From assembly GCA_026692665.1 (NCBI GenBank), contig JAPLOF010000051.1, positions 43,969-107,968 on the forward strand: a DNA stretch of 64,000 nt. The letters run 5' to 3'. The translations under genes were made by a program, and so were the position numbers. Positions 21,597 to 29,923 of the stretch are shown one piece after another. The notes under the pieces are model-generated. The model was not told where the DNA came from. It did no database searches and worked only from the letters and a program-made list of their open reading frames with translations. The stretch is from Planctomycetota bacterium. GTDB taxonomy: Bacteria > Planctomycetota > UBA1135 > GCA-002686595. Position 1 is the first letter of the stretch; each line of letters begins with the position of its first letter.

Positions 21597-21634
21597 GCAC
21601 GGATGGTCCACTCCGCGCACGGGTGGTTCAACGG
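21595..21634. repeat. Imperfect tandem 20-bp direct repeat upstream of the GGDEF gene
   Basis: GCGCACGGATGGTCCA at 21595 and GCGCACGGGTGGTTCA at 21615 agree at 14 of 16 positions, in tandem with a 20-base period. They lie 47-86 bases upstream of the GGDEF gene start and may be a regulator site or chance. Confidence 0.4.
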
Positions 21635-21641
21635 TCGTCGA

Positions 21642-22394
21642 TCAGGATCCGGCGAGTTCCGCGATCCACTCGGCCGGGATGTCGTAGTTGGCGTAGACGT
21701 TCTGGACGTCGTCGTTGTCCTCGAGCGTGTCGATCAGCTTGAGGACGCGCCGCGCCTCGTCCTTGTCCGTGATCGCGACCAGGGTCCCGGGCACGTAGCC
21801 CATCTCGGCCGACAGCATCGCGACTTCACGATCCTCCAGCGCCTTCTTGACTGGCAGGAAGTCGGTGGCAGGCGCCGTGATCGAGACCACGTCGCCCTCG
21901 AGCTTGACGTCCTCGGCGCCGCATTCGAGGCCGAGTTCCAGCCACTCGTCCTCGCTGCGCTCGCCGCGTTCCGCGACGACCAGGGTCTTGTAGGAGAACA
22001 GGAAGCCGACCGAGCCCGGCGACCCCAGGTTCCCGCCCCCGCGCTCGAATGCGTACTTGATGTCCGGCGCCGTGCGATGCCGGTTGTCGGTCAGGCACGT
22101 GATGATCAGCGCGACGCCGCCGGGCGCGTAGCCCTCGTAGTTCAGCTCCTCCATCGAGTCGGACTTGTCCGCGGCCGACTTCTTGATGACGCGCTCGATG
22201 TTCTCCTTCGGCATGTTGCCGGCGCGCGCCTTCTCGATGGCGTAGCGCAGCTTGAAGTTCGCGTCGGGATCGGGTCCGCCCTGCTTGACGGCGGACATGA
22301 TGTTGCGCGAGAGCTTGCTGAACGCGTTCGAGCGCTTCTTGTCCACCGCGCCCTTGCGCGCGGCGATGTTCGAGGAGTGGCTGTGGCCGGCCAT
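21642..22394 (-). CDS. yebC: YebC/PmpR-family DNA-binding or translation-associated regulator
   Basis: This 250-residue protein matches YebC along its full length. It starts MAGHSHSSNIAARKGAVDKKR, continues with ARAGNMPKENIERVIKK and YEGYAPGGVALIITCLTDNRHRT, and ends with AEMGYVPGTLVAITDKDEA and VQNVYANYDIPAEW. Family members have been described as transcription regulators and, more recently, as factors that help ribosomes at proline stretches. ATG 22394 gives the conserved N-terminus; an upstream extension to 22439 is not conserved. It lies just downstream of the rplM-rpsI operon but behind a strong terminator, so it has its own promoter. The assignment is secure, the molecular role less so. 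Confidence 0.96.
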   Translation of the reverse strand: MAGHSHSSNIAARKGAVDKKRSNAFSKLSRNIMSAVKQGGPDPDANFKLRYAIEKARAGNMPKENIERVIKKSAADKSDSMEELNYEGYAPGGVALIITCLTDNRHRTAPDIKYAFERGGGNLGSPGSVGFLFSYKTLVVAERGERSEDEWLELGLECGAEDVKLEGDVVSITAPATDFLPVKKALEDREVAMLSAEMGYVPGTLVAITDKDEARRVLKLIDTLEDNDDVQNVYANYDIPAEWIAELAGS

Positions 22395-22427
22395 GTCGGA
22401 ACTCGCGATGGGGTGTGGGCGAAAGCA

Positions 22428-22467
22428 GCGAGCCCCCAAAGCCTCGTGTCGAAGCTCGGGGGCTCGC
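22428..22467 (-). terminator. Strong terminator of the rplM-rpsI operon
   Basis: GCGAGCCCCC (22428-22437) and GGGGGCTCGC (22458-22467) form a perfect 10-bp stem with a 20-base loop. On the minus strand TGCTTTCG follows. It lies 18 bases after the rpsI stop and before yebC. Confidence 0.75.
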
Positions 22468-22484
22468 GTGCGATCCGGATCGAA

Positions 22485-22889
22485 TCAGCGCTTCGAGAAC
22501 TGGAAGCCGCGGCGAGCGCCACGACGGCCGTACTTCTTGCGCTCCTTCATGCGGCTGTCGCGCGTGAGCAGGCTGAGCTCGCGCAGGGCCGGCTCGAAGC
22601 TCGGGTTCAGCTTCTTGAGGGCGCGGGCGAGGCCCAGCGTCACCGCTTCGGCTTGTCCCTGCGGGCCACCGCCGTCGCACGAGCACAGGATGTCGTACTG
22701 GCCTTCGCTGCCCGTCGCCTTGAGCGGCGCGAGCGCCTGACGCTGCATCTCGAGCGTCGGGAAGAAGACCTTCATCTCCTTGTCGTTGACGACGAAGCCG
22801 CCAGCGCCCGGACGGACGCGGACGCGGGCCTTGGCGGTCTTGCGGCGGCCGAGGCCCCACGTGTACGGCGTGCTGGTCTGCGTGCTCAT
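22485..22889 (-). CDS. rpsI: 30S ribosomal protein uS9
   Basis: This 134-residue small-subunit protein has the S9 features: GRRKTAKARVRVRPGAG near the N-terminus, VNDKEMKVFFP, GGGPQGQAEAVTLGLARAL, and the basic C-terminus DSRMKERKKYGRRGARRGFQFSKR-type tail that reaches the P-site tRNA. The final lysine-arginine is conserved. It follows rplM with a four-base ATGA overlap, the usual rplM-rpsI arrangement, and is followed by a strong hairpin terminator. Confidence 0.98.
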   Translation of the reverse strand: MSTQTSTPYTWGLGRRKTAKARVRVRPGAGGFVVNDKEMKVFFPTLEMQRQALAPLKATGSEGQYDILCSCDGGGPQGQAEAVTLGLARALKKLNPSFEPALRELSLLTRDSRMKERKKYGRRGARRGFQFSKR

Positions 22890-23326
22890 GAGCGGATCTT
22901 CTCGATCTGGACGGGCTGTTGCGCGGTGTGCGGGTGCTCCAGGCCGGGGTAGACCTTGAGGCGGCGCAGCATGTCGCGCCCCATCGTGGTCTTCGGCAGC
23001 ATGCGCTTCACAGCTTGGCGGATGATCTCGTCGGAGCGGCGCGCGCGCAGCTCCTCGAACGCGACCTCCTTGTGGCCGCCCGGGTAACCCGTGTAGTGGG
23101 CGTAGGTCTTGACCTCGCTCTTGCGGCCGGTGGTGCAGACGTTGTCGGCGTTGACGACGACCACGAACGCGCCGTTCTTCTCGCTGGCGGTGTAGTGGGG
23201 CGTGTCCTTGCCCATCAGGTTCATGGCGATCTGACTCGCCATGCGCCCGAGGGTGAACTTCGAGGCGTCGTAGAGGAGCCAGCGCGGCGGCAGGCTGGCG
23301 GAGCGGACGTGAGTGGTCGCGTGCAT
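22886..23326 (-). CDS. rplM: 50S ribosomal protein uL13
   Basis: This is a 146-residue large-subunit protein. Recognisable parts are WLLYDASKFTLGRMASQIAM, LMGKDTPHYTAS, the NADNV motif, YAHYTGYPGGHKEV, and AVKRMLPKTTMGRDMLRRLKVYPG. ATG 23326 yields a typical N-terminus; upstream sequence to 23437 is not conserved. It is the first gene of a two-gene operon with rpsI, overlapping by ATGA. Confidence 0.98.
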   Translation of the reverse strand: MHATTHVRSASLPPRWLLYDASKFTLGRMASQIAMNLMGKDTPHYTASEKNGAFVVVVNADNVCTTGRKSEVKTYAHYTGYPGGHKEVAFEELRARRSDEIIRQAVKRMLPKTTMGRDMLRRLKVYPGLEHPHTAQQPVQIEKIRS

Positions 23327-23446
23327 GGCGGACTGGGGGTCGCCGGAACGGACGACCGCGCCGGGGAGAGGCCTCCTCGGGCTCGCGGCGGTCGGAACCG
23401 GGCGAGAGAAGGTAGCGGCGGGGCCGCCCGCGGGCAACGGCTTTCC

Positions 23447-23465
23447 CGGTCCCCCGGGCGGACCG
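23447..23465 (-). terminator. Small hairpin after the membrane-protein operon
   Basis: CGGTCC (23447-23452) and GGACCG (23460-23465) pair perfectly around seven bases, 12 bases past the stop at 23477. No U tract follows on the minus strand, so terminator function is uncertain. Confidence 0.35.
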
Positions 23466-23476
23466 CGGTGCGCCCT

Positions 23477-24472
23477 TCAGGGGTAGGTGCAGCGCACGAA
23501 GGAACGCGGCGATCCCGCCACCTCCCCCACGAGCAGGGTCACGCCCTGGGGGAGACCGGCCACGAGCCAGCCCGGCGGATCGGACCCCGGCGCCGGCGGC
23601 CGGGGGGCCGCGTCGCCGAGCGGCGCGCGGAGCGGCCAGGCGGCGCGGTACGTCCAGTCCCCCGCCTCGCGCACCCAGACGGCCGAGAGCGGCGCGAGGT
23701 CGTTCGCGGCCCGGTCCAGAGCTTCGGCCGGCCAGGGCTCGGGCCAGACGGCGACGAGCTGGGCGCCCTTCGACGAGGCGTGCGTGGGGCGCGCCAGATC
23801 GAGCGGGACTTCGATCCGGATCGGAGCGCGCGAGGGCTCGACCGCGAGGTCGAAGTTCGGTCCGCGGCCGGGCAATGCCAACGTGTCGCGCGCCGCGCGC
23901 GCGCGCTGCCAGGCCCCCGAACCCGCGATGCCGTCGAGCACCTCCACGGGCGCCGCGTCGCGCTCCAGCGACGCGCGCGCCAGCACGAAGATCGCGGTCG
24001 CCGCCACGAGGGCCAGGCCGAGGCTTGCGAAGGGCCAGCGCGCGCACCACAGCCCCGCGATCCCCGCCACGGCCAGCAGGCACAGCACCGCGACGCCGAC
24101 GCGCACGCGCGCGGCGGAGGCCAGCGGCACCGGACGCGCGCGCAGAGCCGCGGGAATCTGCGAGAGCCGCGCATCGCGCTCGAGCCATCCGAGGAAATGC
24201 GCCGTGCCGCTCGAGGTCTCCACGCGCGGCTCCAGCGGCGGCGCGCCGGGCGACGTCGGTATCGGCAGCACGACGCGGCGCGACTCTCCGGCCGAGAGGA
24301 CGCCCTCGACGTGCGTCGAGCCGGCGAGTCCGGCGTCGAGCACGATGCGCTCGCACGGGCCCGCGATCTCGTACTCCGCGAACGCGACGCGGCTTTGCGC
24401 GTGCACACGGATTCCGCACGCGAAGAGGCAGCACGCGATCCACAGCAGGCGGCGCGCGACGGGAGGGATCAC
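23477..24472 (-). CDS. Membrane protein of unknown function with signal peptide
   Basis: This 331-residue protein starts at GTG 24472, overlapping the previous stop as GTGA. It has a signal peptide (about 1-25), an exported N-terminal domain of about 95 residues (SRVAFAEYEIAGPCERIVLDAG) that looks beta-rich, two transmembrane helices at 124-143 and 148-166, and a second exported domain of about 160 residues ending FVRCTYP. I recognise no family. It is the last gene of a four-gene operon with a small protein, an FtsQ-like protein and a six-helix membrane protein, so the four probably form an envelope complex. Confidence 0.75.
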   Translation of the reverse strand: MIPPVARRLLWIACCLFACGIRVHAQSRVAFAEYEIAGPCERIVLDAGLAGSTHVEGVLSAGESRRVVLPIPTSPGAPPLEPRVETSSGTAHFLGWLERDARLSQIPAALRARPVPLASAARVRVGVAVLCLLAVAGIAGLWCARWPFASLGLALVAATAIFVLARASLERDAAPVEVLDGIAGSGAWQRARAARDTLALPGRGPNFDLAVEPSRAPIRIEVPLDLARPTHASSKGAQLVAVWPEPWPAEALDRAANDLAPLSAVWVREAGDWTYRAAWPLRAPLGDAAPRPPAPGSDPPGWLVAGLPQGVTLLVGEVAGSPRSFVRCTYP

Positions 24473-25128
24473 GTGTCCTCCGCTTCGCGTCGACGCCACG
24501 CCGCGGAGCTCGCGACGAGGACCAGGACCACGGCGACGCCGATCGAGGCCTGCGGCGGAGACACAACGTCGCGCACGTTGCCGAAGAGCGCGCCGAGCGG
24601 GCTCGCGCGCGCGAGCCACGCGACGGCCGCGGGTGCGCGGCCCAGGAACGGCCCGCCGCCGGCCTCGAGCGCATACAGGAGCAGTGGCGGCCCGGCGACG
24701 AGCACCGCGAAGGCCAGGGCGTGCACGCGCGCGCCGAGGGGCGTCGCGGCGGCGCGCCGCGCGGAATCGGCCAGCACGAGCGCCACCGCGAGGACGCCCG
24801 TGACGAGGACGAGCGTGCGTGAGTTCGGCGCGCCCTGGGCCTGGTCCAGCCCCGCCGCCGCGGCGAGCGGCGCGAGGAGGAGGGCCGCGCCGCCGAGTTC
24901 CTGCCGGAAGGTCGTCCGCACCCCGATCGTGCGCGGCATGCCCATCACGAAGAGCCACGGGATGCCGCACAGCGCGACGAGCGAGATCCCGGCGAATCGG
25001 TCGACGCCCGAGTCCGCCACCCAGCCGAGCAAGAGCGGAGCGCAGGCGAGGATCCAGGCGCAGGCGAGGCGCGCGCGTGGGATCGGCGCCGTCGGCACGG
25101 GCTCGCCCGTCTGGCGCGCGGAGTCCAC
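24469..25128 (-). CDS. Polytopic membrane protein, function unknown
   Basis: This 219-residue protein has six predicted membrane helices at about 20-37, 46-63, 79-93, 105-121, 136-153 and 194-210, with short loops. Its layout, with a helical segment ASPLGALFGNVRD before the last helix, is reminiscent of ABC-2 type permeases, but no ABC ATPase lies nearby, so this remains a guess. GTG at 25128 is the only start close after the preceding stop (25134). The 3' end overlaps the next gene by GTGA. It was chosen over the longer open frame to 25974, which is antisense-like readthrough of its neighbour. Confidence 0.72.
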   Translation of the reverse strand: MDSARQTGEPVPTAPIPRARLACAWILACAPLLLGWVADSGVDRFAGISLVALCGIPWLFVMGMPRTIGVRTTFRQELGGAALLLAPLAAAAGLDQAQGAPNSRTLVLVTGVLAVALVLADSARRAAATPLGARVHALAFAVLVAGPPLLLYALEAGGGPFLGRAPAAVAWLARASPLGALFGNVRDVVSPPQASIGVAVVLVLVASSAAWRRREAEDT

Positions 25129-25133
25129 GCGCG

Positions 25134-26102
25134 TCAGGGCTTCCGCGGCGCGGGACGCTTCGGCGTGGGCGCGTCCGCGGGCGCTTCGGGATCGGGCGGC
25201 AGGCGCCAGGCCACGTCGGCGACGTCCCAGCGCACGTCGGCGAGCGACCAGTCGCGCGCGCCGTTCTCGGGCCGCAGGAACGCCAGCGCACGGCGCACGT
25301 GCTCCCACTTCTTCTCCGTCGGCAGCTCGCCCGGCGCTCCGGCCTCCGGTGCGCGACCGAAGTACACGACGCGGCGCCCCTCGAAGAGGATGCGCACGCC
25401 CGGCTCGTCCACGGCCGTCTGTCGCGCGCGGGTCGCGTCGACGAGCGGCGGTCCGGCCAGGGCGAAGTCCTCGGGCTCGAGCGCCGCGCGCAGGGACAGC
25501 GCGACCGCCAGTCCGTCCACGTCGCCCGGCGCGCGCAGGCGCTCGCCCGGCTGCGCGCTGTCGAAGCGTCCGTCGTTCGGACCGATCACGGGCAGGAACC
25601 GTCCGTCGACGAGCGGCGGCGTCGGCCAGCGGCCGGGCAGCACGACGCCGTCCTCGGAAATGGCCAGGAAATCCGTGCCCGAGAGCACGCACGCGCCCGG
25701 CTTGCGGAGGCGCAGCGGGACCTCGATCCCGTCCGGCCACAGGACGCGCGGCTCGAGCACTTCCTGGACGAAGGGCAGGCCGGCGACGGCGACCGCGACG
25801 GAGCGCACCTGGGCGTGGTCGCGGGCGTCGACCGGCGGCAGGCTCGCGAGGCGCACCGCCAGGTACTCCTGCCAGCGCGGATCGCGGAACCCGGCCGGCG
25901 CGTCGAGGCGCGAGCGGCGCACGTCGACGGTCGCGAACCCGGCCGCGTCGACCGAATTCTGGAGGCTCGAGCACAGCCAGGCCGCGGCCGTGGCCAGGAC
26001 CCCGATCGGGATCCAGGTCGGGACACGGCCAGCCCGGGGCGCGGCGGAGCCGCTCCCGGGACCAGGACGTGAACGACGGAGCAGAGGCCGGGAAGCGGCC
26101 AC
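25134..26102 (-). CDS. Bitopic membrane protein with FtsQ/POTRA-like features
   Basis: This 322-residue protein has a short cytoplasmic N-terminus, one membrane helix (about 29-47) and a large periplasmic domain. The stretch GLPFVQEVLEPRVLWPDG, then VPLRLRKPGACV, then FLAISEDGVVLPG follows the pattern of FtsQ/DivIB proteins (POTRA strand, acquired conserved Pro, lid before a residue-rich beta domain). The similarity is weak and the C-terminal ~70 residues are Pro-rich. GTG 26102 is preceded by a perfect AGGAGG six bases away, inside the end of the upstream small gene. Many planctomycetes lack FtsZ, so a divergent division-like protein here is of interest. Confidence 0.72.
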   Translation of the reverse strand: MAASRPLLRRSRPGPGSGSAAPRAGRVPTWIPIGVLATAAAWLCSSLQNSVDAAGFATVDVRRSRLDAPAGFRDPRWQEYLAVRLASLPPVDARDHAQVRSVAVAVAGLPFVQEVLEPRVLWPDGIEVPLRLRKPGACVLSGTDFLAISEDGVVLPGRWPTPPLVDGRFLPVIGPNDGRFDSAQPGERLRAPGDVDGLAVALSLRAALEPEDFALAGPPLVDATRARQTAVDEPGVRILFEGRRVVYFGRAPEAGAPGELPTEKKWEHVRRALAFLRPENGARDWSLADVRWDVADVAWRLPPDPEAPADAPTPKRPAPRKP

Positions 26103-26112
26103 GGGAATCCTC

Positions 26113-26367
26113 CTAGTTGCGGGCCGGGATCAGCGTCGGCTCGGTGGAGGCGGGTTGCGTCGCGGAACCGGCGTGGCGGCGCGCGATTTCCTCGATGAAG
26201 AGGTCGAGCGTCGTCTGGATCTCGACGACCTCGTCGCGCGAGAGCTGGATGGTCTTGGAAGTCGCCTGCGCGTGCAGTTCGTGCCCCAGCAGGCGGGACA
26301 CGATCTTGAGCGAGGCGAGTTGGCGGACGGTCGGGTTCTGGGACTTGGACGGGCTCTGGATGTCCAT
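26113..26367 (-). CDS. Small protein, function unknown
   Basis: This 84-residue acidic, helical protein (MDIQSPSKSQNPTVRQLASL, then SRDEVVEIQTTLDLFIEEIARRHAG) has no signal peptide or membrane helix. It is first in the operon with the FtsQ-like and membrane proteins; the AGGAGG site of the next gene lies just beyond its stop. ATG 26367 was chosen; an upstream in-frame start cannot be excluded. I recognise no family. Confidence 0.65.
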   Translation of the reverse strand: MDIQSPSKSQNPTVRQLASLKIVSRLLGHELHAQATSKTIQLSRDEVVEIQTTLDLFIEEIARRHAGSATQPASTEPTLIPARN

Positions 26368-26527
26368 CGGAAGCTCGCGAATCGCGGAGAGGTTCTCGTT
26401 GGGCAGAGTCGTCCCCGGATCGACGCGCGCTTCCGTCGGCCCCACCCCGCTGCTTAGATACCGATGCGGAGGAGACGTCTCAAGCACGAGTTCTGGGCTC
26501 GAGTCGGTTCCCTGCGCGCACACCACG

Positions 26528-28750
26528 ATGAGCCGAAGACAGCGCGAGCGCGCGGAGGGCGATCCCGCCGAGCCGGTCCGAGTCCCCGACGCGACGAAGC
26601 GCCGCGAGCCGGCCGCGGGACGGAGCAAGGCCCCGGCGCGGGAGCCCGACGATGAAGGCTCGCTCACGGCGCCGGCGGCTTCGGCCGCCCCGCAAGGAGG
26701 CCGCGAGGAGCCCGCCTCGCCGGCCGACGCGATCGTGTGGAAGGGCAAGACGCTCTCCCCGTTCCAAGTGCGGGCCGTCGAGGCGATCCGCGCCGGCCAC
26801 GACGTCCTCGTCGCGGCGCCGACGGGCGCGGGCAAGACGCTCGTCGCCGAGTACGCGATCGAGGACGCGGTCAAGCGCGGCCGTCGCACGATCTACACCG
26901 CGCCGATCAAGGCGCTCAGCAACCAGAAGTACCGCGACTTCCGCGCCGAAGGGATCGACGTCGGCCTGATGACGGGCGACGTCACGATCCACCCGGGCGC
27001 GCAAGTGCTCGTGATGACGACCGAGATCCTGCGCAACTCGATCTTCGAGAACCCGCGCTCGCTCGAGCCCGTCGAGTACGTCGTGTTCGACGAGGTCCAC
27101 TTCATGGACGACGTCGAGCGCGGCTCCGTGTGGGAGGAGTCGCTCATCTTCGCGCCGAAGGAAGTGCGCTTCGTGTGCCTGTCGGCCACGATCCCGAACG
27201 CCGAGGAACTGGGCGCATGGCTGTCCGAGATCCGCGGTCGCGCCACGGTCGTGATCGAGTCGAGCAAGCGGCCCGTGCCGCTCCACCACCGCTTCTGGAC
27301 GGCGCGTTCGGGCCCGTTCGAGGCCGATGAACTCGACCGGGTGCGCAAGCGCGAGGTCGAGTCCGCGGGGCGGCCGGGCAAGGGCGCGAAGAAGAATCGC
27401 CTGCGCGACGGCGGGCGGGACGGCGGCCGCGATCCGTCGCGGGCCGAGTGGAACGTCGCCCCCAGCGCGGTGCCGCTGCTCGACGAGCTCCAGGGCCGCG
27501 ACCTGCTCCCCGTCCTCGTCTTCTCGTTCAGCCGCAAGGACTGCGAACGCCTGGCCCGCGCGAACGAGGGCCGCGAGTTGCTCACGCAAGCCGAGCGCGA
27601 AGCGATGCGCGCGCTGCAAGACGAGCTCCTGCGCGTGTTCTCGCTCGACCAGGGCTTCCTGGCCGGCGAGATCATGTCGATGGCCCGCCGCGGCATCGGC
27701 TACCACCACGCTGGCATGCTGCCCGTGCACAAGGAGGTGGTCGAACGCATGTTCACCTCCGGCCTGATCAAGATGCTGTTCACGACCGAGACGTTCGCGC
27801 TCGGGATCAACATGCCGGCGCGCACCGTCGTCTTCCAGGCGCTGCGCAAGTTCGACGGCGTCGGCTTCGACTACCTCTCGACGCGCGACTACATGCAGAT
27901 GGCCGGTCGAGCAGGCCGCCAGGGGCTCGACGCCGAGGGACTCGTGTTCTCGCTGCTCTCGCCGCGCGATCTGGTCGAAGCGCCGGTCAAGCGCCTGATG
28001 ACGGGGCGCGCCGAGCCGGTCGAGAGCCGCTTCAAGCTGTCGTTCAGCTCCATCCTGCACCTGGTCGAGCGCCTGGGCCGCGCACGGGTGCCCGAGGCCT
28101 GGGAGAAGTCGTTCAACCAGTTCCAGCACCGCGACGGCACCGAGAAGCAGCGCGAGAAGAACAGCCGCGAGCAGCGGCGCGTGCTCGACGCGCACTTGAA
28201 GTTCCTGGAGGAGCGCGGCTACCTCGACGGCGACGCGCTGACACCGCGCGGCCACGTGGCGAAGCTCATCAACGGCTTCGAGCTGCAGGTCACGGAGCTC
28301 CTCTTCCGCGGCACGCTGGAGAACCTGGGCGTCGAGGCGCTCGCGGTCGTGTTCGTGGGCCTCGTCTACGAGGAACGCCGCCGCCAGGAAGGCGGCTGGA
28401 TCCCGGCCAAGATGCAGGGCACGATCCGCACGAAGGTGCAGAAGGACGTGCACGAGCTCGTTTCGGCGGCCGGCGAGCACGGGCTCGCCAGCGCGATCAA
28501 GATGCCCGACTGGGGCCTCACGCCCGCGACGATCGCCTGGATCGACGGCACCCCGTTCGAAGGCCTCGAGGACCTGACCGACGCCACCGCCGGCGACGTG
28601 GTGCGCAACTTCCGCATGTCGATCCAGTTGATGCGCCAGGCGCGCCGCGCGATCCACCCCGACTGGGACGTGCACGCGCGCATGGGCGAGGCGATGGAAG
28701 CGTTGAACCGCGACGTCGTGGACGCGCGGGCGCAGCTCGACCTCGGTTGA
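26528..28750 (+). CDS. Ski2/Mtr4-like DEVH-box RNA helicase
   Basis: This is a 740-residue superfamily 2 helicase. After a basic N-terminal tail (about 1-65) the core shows a Q-like motif (SPFQVRAVEAI), Walker A APTGAGKT, Ia TAPIKALSNQK, DEVH box FDEVHFMDD, motif III LSATIPNA, then HHAGMLP, TTETFALGINMPA (V) and YMQMAGRAGRQG (VI). The Ski2-type C-terminal ~300 residues follow. Bacterial relatives act in RNA turnover or processing. ATG 26528 lies after a short AT-rich upstream stretch; no ribosome-binding site is obvious. It is divergent from the small-protein operon and followed 19 bases later by a methyltransferase. Confidence 0.93.
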   Translation: MSRRQRERAEGDPAEPVRVPDATKRREPAAGRSKAPAREPDDEGSLTAPAASAAPQGGREEPASPADAIVWKGKTLSPFQVRAVEAIRAGHDVLVAAPTGAGKTLVAEYAIEDAVKRGRRTIYTAPIKALSNQKYRDFRAEGIDVGLMTGDVTIHPGAQVLVMTTEILRNSIFENPRSLEPVEYVVFDEVHFMDDVERGSVWEESLIFAPKEVRFVCLSATIPNAEELGAWLSEIRGRATVVIESSKRPVPLHHRFWTARSGPFEADELDRVRKREVESAGRPGKGAKKNRLRDGGRDGGRDPSRAEWNVAPSAVPLLDELQGRDLLPVLVFSFSRKDCERLARANEGRELLTQAEREAMRALQDELLRVFSLDQGFLAGEIMSMARRGIGYHHAGMLPVHKEVVERMFTSGLIKMLFTTETFALGINMPARTVVFQALRKFDGVGFDYLSTRDYMQMAGRAGRQGLDAEGLVFSLLSPRDLVEAPVKRLMTGRAEPVESRFKLSFSSILHLVERLGRARVPEAWEKSFNQFQHRDGTEKQREKNSREQRRVLDAHLKFLEERGYLDGDALTPRGHVAKLINGFELQVTELLFRGTLENLGVEALAVVFVGLVYEERRRQEGGWIPAKMQGTIRTKVQKDVHELVSAAGEHGLASAIKMPDWGLTPATIAWIDGTPFEGLEDLTDATAGDVVRNFRMSIQLMRQARRAIHPDWDVHARMGEAMEALNRDVVDARAQLDLG

Positions 28751-28769
28751 GGACTGGATCACGACCCCC

Positions 28770-29858
28770 ATGAGCCGCCGCCTGCCCCCGCCGCCTCCCG
28801 AAGAGAATCGCCTCGAATTCCCGCTCGAGGAGGGTCTCACCGCGAAGGACGTGGCGATCCTCACCGAGATGCGCGAGCGCTACATCGCGCGCTCGGAGGG
28901 CGGGATCCACGGACCGCTGGACCGCTCCTGGCTGAACGCGCGCGAGCTGGCGCTGTACGACGCGACGTTCGGCGCGCGCATCGGCTGGAAGTGGCGCGCG
29001 GTGCTGGCGGAAGTCGCGCAGCGCGCGGTCGAACCGCCGCGCGGCACGATCCTCGACTGGGGTTGCGGGACCGGCGTCGCCTCGCGCGCGTGGCTCGAGC
29101 GGTTCGGCGCGGAAGGACAGCGCGTCGTGCTGTTCGACACTTCCCAGGCGGCGCGCCGGTTCGCCGCGCAGTCGCTGCGCGCGCGCTGGCCCGGCCTCGA
29201 CGTCGTCGAGATCGAGTCGCCGCCGCACAAGCCGGTCGACGTCCTGCTCGTGAGCCACGTCATCTCGGAGCTCCTGGACCCCGCGTTCGACGGCCTGGTC
29301 GACTTCGCGGCGACCTCGAACTTCGTGGCCTGGGTCGAGCCGGGCAGCCGCGACATCGCGAAGAAGCTCGTGCTGGCGCGCGAACGCCTGCGGGACGAGC
29401 TCGCCGTGCTCGCGCCCTGCACGCACTCCCGGATGTGCGGCCTGCTCGGCGCCGGTCGCGCGGACGACTGGTGCCACCACCACGGCGCGCCCGCGCCCGA
29501 GGCCTTCACGACGCGCCTGTGGAACCAGGTCGCGAAGGACGTCGGAATCGACCTGCGCAGCCTGGCCTACGCGTTCCTCGTGCTCGGGCGCGGGCCCGTG
29601 CGCGCTGGCGATCCGCGCGACGGCCGCATCCTCGGGCGCCCGCGTGTCGAGAAGGGGCGCGCTCTGCTCGACGTCTGCCGCGCGGAGGGGGTCGCGACGC
29701 TGCGATTCCTGGAACGCACGGACAAGCCGTTCTTCCGCGCCCTCGGAGACGCGCCCATGAAACCGCGCCTGCACCGCGTGGAAGCGGCCGGGGACCGCAT
29801 CGAAAGCCTGTCCGAGATCCCGACGCCCCCGGCGTGGGTCCCCACGAAACGCGGATAG
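28770..29858 (+). CDS. Rsm22-like small-ribosomal-subunit methyltransferase
   Basis: This 362-residue protein is related to Rsm22 (mitochondrial small-subunit assembly) and bacterial relatives. The SAM-binding motif LDWGCGTG is at 95-102, followed by LFDTS and VVEIESPPHK. It keeps the family cysteine layout APCTHSRMC (C217, C223) and DDWCHHH (C235), which in the family may bind an iron-sulfur cluster. The start ATG 28770 lies 19 bases after the helicase, so the two are probably co-transcribed, fitting a shared RNA/ribosome role. The exact RNA target is unknown. Confidence 0.85.
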   Translation: MSRRLPPPPPEENRLEFPLEEGLTAKDVAILTEMRERYIARSEGGIHGPLDRSWLNARELALYDATFGARIGWKWRAVLAEVAQRAVEPPRGTILDWGCGTGVASRAWLERFGAEGQRVVLFDTSQAARRFAAQSLRARWPGLDVVEIESPPHKPVDVLLVSHVISELLDPAFDGLVDFAATSNFVAWVEPGSRDIAKKLVLARERLRDELAVLAPCTHSRMCGLLGAGRADDWCHHHGAPAPEAFTTRLWNQVAKDVGIDLRSLAYAFLVLGRGPVRAGDPRDGRILGRPRVEKGRALLDVCRAEGVATLRFLERTDKPFFRALGDAPMKPRLHRVEAAGDRIESLSEIPTPPAWVPTKRG

Positions 29859-29923
29859 CGGGGTAGCATCGAAGGGGGAACGAGCGCGTTCCCCTCTCTC
29901 GCCCCGACCACGCGGACCCCCAA

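Noticed and set aside
26117..26527. An N-terminal extension of the Ski2-like helicase
   Set aside because: It is antisense to the small-protein gene and lacks conserved residues; ATG 26528 is a better start.
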